Source: JAWWPY01 sp964412845 (GTDB lineage Bacteria; Actinomycetota; Actinomycetes; Streptosporangiales; Streptosporangiaceae). Taken from it: a stretch of 7,421 nt of DNA. This document shows positions 4,952 through 7,421 of this stretch, piece after piece (position 1 is the stretch's first letter; each line of letters begins with the position of its first letter). The stretch covers positions 1-7,421 of the forward strand of contig CAYPQM010000237.1 of assembly GCA_964412845.1 (NCBI GenBank), written 5' to 3'. Position numbers and translations under genes: made by a program. The notes under the pieces are model-generated. The model had not been told where the DNA came from and ran no database searches. It was given only the letters and a program-made list of their open reading frames with translations.

Positions 4952-6127
4952 GTGGCATTGCGTTCGTACATGGTGGCGCTAGGCCTGGCCGGGATTGGCG
5001 TCGTGGCGACGGCCGGCGTCGCCGTGGCCCATACCGGGGCACTCGGCGACTGGCCGTATGCCGCCCATGCCAGTCAGGCCAGGACCTATACGCTCGCGGC
5101 GGTTGGTGATATCGCCTGCGAGCCGGACAACGCGGAAAACACCGGCACGCCTGCGGCCCTCAAGTGCGGCAGCCCTGCTCTCGGTGGCCTCAGCGCCGAG
5201 TATGCGACGGCGCAGCAGGCCGACGCGATGCACCCGGACCTGGTCGCGCTGCTCGGCGACGAGCAGTACCAGGTGGGCAAGCTGAGTGACTTCGAGCAGT
5301 CCTTCGAGCAGGCCTGGGGCGGCCTGAAGATGCTCGAGCGCCCGGCCCCGGGCAACCACGAGTACTACGCCTACACCAAGAAAGGCGACAACGAGCCCGG
5401 GCAGAACGGCACCGGCTACTTCGGCTACTTCAACGGGCATGACCAGAACGGCACGCCGGACGCGCAGGGGCAGGCTGGCGACGACACCGCCGCGAGCCAA
5501 GGCTGGTACTCCTACGACCTGGGCAACTGGCACATCATCTCGCTGAACATCGAGTGCGAGTCCGCGGCGTTCAGCAACGACTGCTCCACCACGGACGGCG
5601 GCCTGCTGGCCCAGGAAACCCAGTGGCTGGCCGCGGACCTGGCCAGCAGCCACCAGGCATGCACAATCGCGTACTGGCACCAGCCGACCTTCACCGCGGC
5701 CGACACCAGCGCCGACGTCCCCGACCCGGGCGCTCCCGGCGCGGACAGCACCGAGGGCCTCGCCGCCGACGCCTGGTGGAAGCTGCTGTACAAGGCGCAC
5801 GCGACGCTGATCCTCAACGGCCATGAACACTACTACGCGCGCTTCCGCCCGATGGACCCGGCGGGGCACCCCGACCCGCGGCACGGCATCACGCAGATCA
5901 CGGCCGGCTCCGGCGGCGAGGCCCTCGACACCCTCGCGACCGAAAACGGTACCTACAGCAACCCGAACGTGGTCACCGGCCAGGACCAGGCCTTCGGCGT
6001 GCTGAAGCTCAGCCTGCACCCGGACAGCTACAGCTGGGACTACAAGCCCGCGCTCGCCGGACCAGGCGCAGACCCCGCCACGGCGCTGAGCTACAGCGAC
6101 TCCGGCAGCGCCGCCTGCCGGGGCTGA
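4952..6127 (+). CDS. Exported calcineurin-type metallophosphoesterase
   Basis: 391 residues from GTG 4952, chosen for AAGGGA (4937-4942) 9 bases upstream and because it starts a good signal peptide; GTG 4934, giving a more basic MKGRTEV start, is an alternative. Residues 1-26 form a Sec-type signal (hydrophobic 7-26, cleavage after AVA). Numbered from GTG 4952, the metallophosphoesterase motifs appear in order: GDIAC (D53), LLGDEQY (D103), GNHEY (N135, H136), YWHQP (H243), GHEHYYARF (H291, H293), enough for a dinuclear metal site. WGGLKMLERPAPGNHEY and HGITQITAGSGG place it in the secreted purple-acid-phosphatase-like group of actinobacteria. The usual GDNQY is GDEQY here. Cys at 56, 72, 202, 211, 237 and 389 suggest disulfides. 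It probably hydrolyses phosphate esters outside the cell. A hairpin 17 bases after the stop ends the unit. Confidence 0.93.
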   Translation: MALRSYMVALGLAGIGVVATAGVAVAHTGALGDWPYAAHASQARTYTLAAVGDIACEPDNAENTGTPAALKCGSPALGGLSAEYATAQQADAMHPDLVALLGDEQYQVGKLSDFEQSFEQAWGGLKMLERPAPGNHEYYAYTKKGDNEPGQNGTGYFGYFNGHDQNGTPDAQGQAGDDTAASQGWYSYDLGNWHIISLNIECESAAFSNDCSTTDGGLLAQETQWLAADLASSHQACTIAYWHQPTFTAADTSADVPDPGAPGADSTEGLAADAWWKLLYKAHATLILNGHEHYYARFRPMDPAGHPDPRHGITQITAGSGGEALDTLATENGTYSNPNVVTGQDQAFGVLKLSLHPDSYSWDYKPALAGPGADPATALSYSDSGSAACRG

Positions 6128-6144
6128 CATACCCCACTGATTCA

Positions 6145-6176
6145 GGCGCGGGCCCGGGCCGATCCGGGCCCGCGCC
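6145..6176 (+). terminator. Perfect 13-bp stem-loop terminator
   Basis: GGCGCGGGCCCGG (6145-6157) pairs perfectly with 6164-6176 around a 6-base loop (GCCGAT), 17 bases after the phosphoesterase stop. There is no T-run, as with the hairpin at 1378-1415. Confidence 0.8.
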
Positions 6177-6561
6177 AGCGTCCCGGCCCGGCCAGTACCC
6201 CACCAGACCAGGCACGCTGCGAACATTTCGGGTGAGCGGACAAGATAGCCAATCTGCATGTCAGCCGAGCCACCGCACCCGGCGCGGCATCGACGGCCCG
6301 GGTGCATAAATGACGCCAAGTACGCCGGGCCAGACGTCACTGCGAGTGAACGCCGAACCGGTACCCGGCCGCTTCATCAGGCCAGAACCCAAATGGCGGC
6401 CGCCATATACACCTGCCGCAACGCACACGCATCGAGACAGCGGCGAACCATTCGTAGCGGACATACTCTGCTGCCGTGCCGCGTGCGCGTTCCTTGCGTT
6501 TTCCGCCGGCCGGCTCCGGCTGGTGAGGCGGCCTTCGCGTCCCCTGGCCTAGGGTGGCACG
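6177..6561. other. Intergenic region upstream of the phosphatase-like gene
   Basis: No gene is supported: the long open frames on both strands are arginine-rich, composition-driven and show no family features. It contains a perfect 14-base palindrome, ATGGCGGCCGCCAT, at 6393-6406. It also has a TANNNT hexamer (TACTCT, 6464-6469) placed 6 bases before a GTG that opens a 16-codon frame (6476-6526), a possible leaderless mini-ORF. The gene's own -10-like hexamer lies at 6550-6555. Confidence 0.45.
6550..6555 (+). promoter_or_regulatory. -10 element of a predicted leaderless promoter for the CX5R phosphatase gene
   Basis: TAGGGT fits TANNNT and ends 6 bases before GTG 6562. The 17-19 base upstream position is GC-rich with no TTGACA-like -35. 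The GGTGG inside it is too close and too weak to be a convincing Shine-Dalgarno. Confidence 0.45.
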
Positions 6562-7008
6562 GTGACCAGCCCATGGGATCCTTCCAGCGCTGGCGTGCTG
6601 CACCTGCCATCGGGCCGGCTCGTCAGAGGCCGCAGCCTGCGGCGGGCGCTCCCGTTCGGGCCAGGGCCCACTTTCGCCGTCTACCTGCTCAGCAAGCCAC
6701 CGCCCGCCGTTGCCTGGGAGGCCCGCTGGGTGCGCTGGTCCGACTTCTGGCTGCCGGCCGACCGGGGACGCGCACAGCAGATCCTGCACGAAGCCTGGAA
6801 ACGCACCCTGACTGAACGCGTGGAGATCGCCTGTACCGGCGGCCGCGGAAGGACCGGGACAGCATTGGCCTGCCTGGCGATCATCGATGGGCTACCGCCG
6901 GAACAGGCCGTTGCCTTCGTCCGGCAGCATTATGACCCGCATGCTGTGGAGACGCCCTGGCAAAAGCGTTATGCCGCCCGTTTCCCAACGCCGCGAAAGA
7001 GCGGCTGA
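6562..7008 (+). CDS. Protein tyrosine / dual-specificity phosphatase-like protein
   Basis: 148 residues from GTG 6562, the only start that leaves the N-terminal MTSPWDP intact. The cysteine phosphatase P-loop is CTGGRGRTGTA: nucleophile C91, X5, then R97, followed by TG (98-99), at the end of a strand (RVEIA) and start of a helix (TALACLAII). WSDFWLP (59-65) sits where the general-acid loop lies, with D61 the candidate acid. After the P-loop come LPPEQAVAFVRQHYDPHAVETPWQKRYAARF, typical of a small actinobacterial phosphatase-like family with the YDPHAVETPWQ motif. It is cytosolic, with no signal peptide. It should dephosphorylate a phosphoprotein or small phosphate ester; the substrate is unknown. 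Its transcript appears to be leaderless, and a hairpin lies 57 bases after the stop. Confidence 0.88.
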   Translation: MTSPWDPSSAGVLHLPSGRLVRGRSLRRALPFGPGPTFAVYLLSKPPPAVAWEARWVRWSDFWLPADRGRAQQILHEAWKRTLTERVEIACTGGRGRTGTALACLAIIDGLPPEQAVAFVRQHYDPHAVETPWQKRYAARFPTPRKSG

Positions 7009-7230
7009 TCTCGCTTCCCCGACGCCGGTCGTGCCGCCGACCGAGCGTTTGCGGCGCTCCATCCGGGACTGTCCCCGAACACCGTTGCGGGGGCAGTCCC
7101 CCGCCCCGGGGCTGTATACGTAAAGCCAGATCTCTCGACCCTCGTCGTCGATCTCGGGCGCACTGGACTCCCGGATGTAGTGGGCATCGACACCGTCAGG
7201 ATGGTCATCCACGCTCAAGGTCCCGCTCAT
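6892..7230 (-). CDS. Doubtful open frame antisense to the phosphatase gene end
   Basis: From ATG 7230 the first 45 or so codons (MSGTLSVDDHPDGVDAHY, later EIDDEGREIWLYVYSP) are acidic and look more protein-like than most shadow frames here. The frame then runs through the hairpin at 7065-7100 and ends inside the phosphatase gene as arginine-rich sequence. There is no Shine-Dalgarno beyond GAAG touching the ATG. It could be the start of a broken gene or chance. I do not recognise it. Confidence 0.2.
   Translation of the reverse strand: MSGTLSVDDHPDGVDAHYIRESSAPEIDDEGREIWLYVYSPGAGDCPRNGVRGQSRMERRKRSVGGTTGVGEARSAALSRRWETGGITLLPGRLHSMRVIMLPDEGNGLFRR
7065..7100 (+). terminator. Imperfect 13-bp stem-loop, likely terminator of the phosphatase gene
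   Basis: GGGACTG-T-CCCCG (7065-7077) pairs with CGGGG-G-CAGTCCC (7088-7100): 12 Watson-Crick pairs plus one G-U pair in RNA, around a 10-base loop. It lies 57 bases after the phosphatase stop and has no T-run. Confidence 0.6.
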
Positions 7231-7303
7231 CTTCAAGAGCCGGCCGCATGCGCCACAACTTAGCCAGGGGCGGGCCCGTGGAGAAGACGAAAGACCCCGC
7301 CTC

Positions 7304-7309
7304 TATGGT
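7304..7309 (+). promoter_or_regulatory. -10 element of a predicted leaderless promoter for the third VOC gene
   Basis: TATGGT fits TANNNT and ends 6 bases before ATG 7316. TGGAGA at 7279-7284, with a 19-base spacer, matches TTGACA at 4 of 6 bases. Confidence 0.5.
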
Positions 7310-7315
7310 GGACCG

Positions 7316-7421
7316 ATGGCATCGGTCAAGCAGATCCAAGTCACCTTCGACTGCGCAGAACCTGAGCGCGTCGCTCGTTTCTGGTGCGAGGTGCTGGGGT
7401 ACGTCGTACCGCCGCCACCGG
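7316..7421 (+). CDS. VOC family protein, N-terminal part (cut by window end)
   Basis: The 35 visible codons read MASVKQIQVTFDCAEPERV then ARFWCEVLGYVVPPPP. This is the standard opening of a glyoxalase-like VOC domain in actinobacteria: first beta strand, then AEPERVARFW helix and CEVLGY turn. No Shine-Dalgarno lies before the ATG; TATGGT 6 bases upstream suggests leaderless expression. It is the third VOC protein in the window, but differs from the other two in sequence and is not linked to an AraC gene in the visible part. Its size and substrate cannot be judged. Confidence 0.8.
   Translation, partial: MASVKQIQVTFDCAEPERVARFWCEVLGYVVPPPP

Larger units (their letters stand above)
7009..7315. 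other. Intergenic region between the phosphatase and the third VOC gene
   Basis: Contains the hairpin at 7065-7100, the doubtful minus-strand frame described separately, and the -10-like hexamer of the next gene at its end. Nothing else is recognisable. Confidence 0.5.

Noticed and set aside
4979..6340. Minus-strand open frame of 453 codons
   Set aside because: Antisense of the metallophosphoesterase gene, whose full motif set is on the plus strand; long shadow frames are normal at this GC content.

Overview
The window is high-GC, actinomycete-type DNA. Codon third positions are strongly G/C-biased, GTG starts are common, several starts look leaderless, and the protein families (AraC plus VOC modules, SnoaL-like, CX5R phosphatase, secreted metallophosphoesterase) are typical of Streptomyces, Streptosporangiales and relatives. 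I see no phage, IS, CRISPR, rRNA or intact tRNA signal. It looks like an ordinary but eroded accessory chromosomal stretch: small enzyme genes, wide gaps, and remnants of two regulators.

Layout. 1-424 (-): 5' part of a carboxymuconolactone decarboxylase/AhpD-like gene, with a KstR-like palindrome over its promoter. 746-1363 (+): secreted beta-rich protein of unknown function, closed by a perfect 15-bp hairpin. 1656-2051 (+): SnoaL/NTF2-like protein. Directly abutting it, 2052-2327 (+), is the C-terminal ligand domain of a TetR regulator that lacks its DNA-binding half and carries two offsetting frameshifts. 4063 down to 2496 (-): two-domain VOC protein, AraC-type regulator, one-domain VOC protein. 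Just upstream of the first VOC gene lies the orphaned tail of a second AraC gene, which shares an 80-bp, 90% identical direct repeat with the intact one; this points to an ancestral duplicated AraC-VOC module. 4507-4719 (+): 70-residue unknown protein. 4952-6127 (+): exported calcineurin-type metallophosphoesterase with a 13-bp hairpin after it. 6562-7008 (+): small CX5R tyrosine/dual-specificity phosphatase-like protein. 7316-end (+): first 35 codons of a third VOC protein.

How the parts relate. The clearest functional unit is the minus-strand VOC-AraC-VOC cluster. The AraC stop overlaps a possible start of the downstream VOC gene, so those two are probably co-expressed. The other genes look like independent single-gene transcription units.

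The most striking pattern is regulatory. Five genes (starts at 424, 3357, 4063, 6562 and 7316) have a TANNNT -10-like hexamer 6 or 7 bases before the start codon and no good Shine-Dalgarno, the signature of leaderless mRNAs. Three others (746, 1656, 4507) have clear Shine-Dalgarno sequences, and 4952 has a weaker one. All identifications come from reading the translations and recalling family patterns; no search was run.
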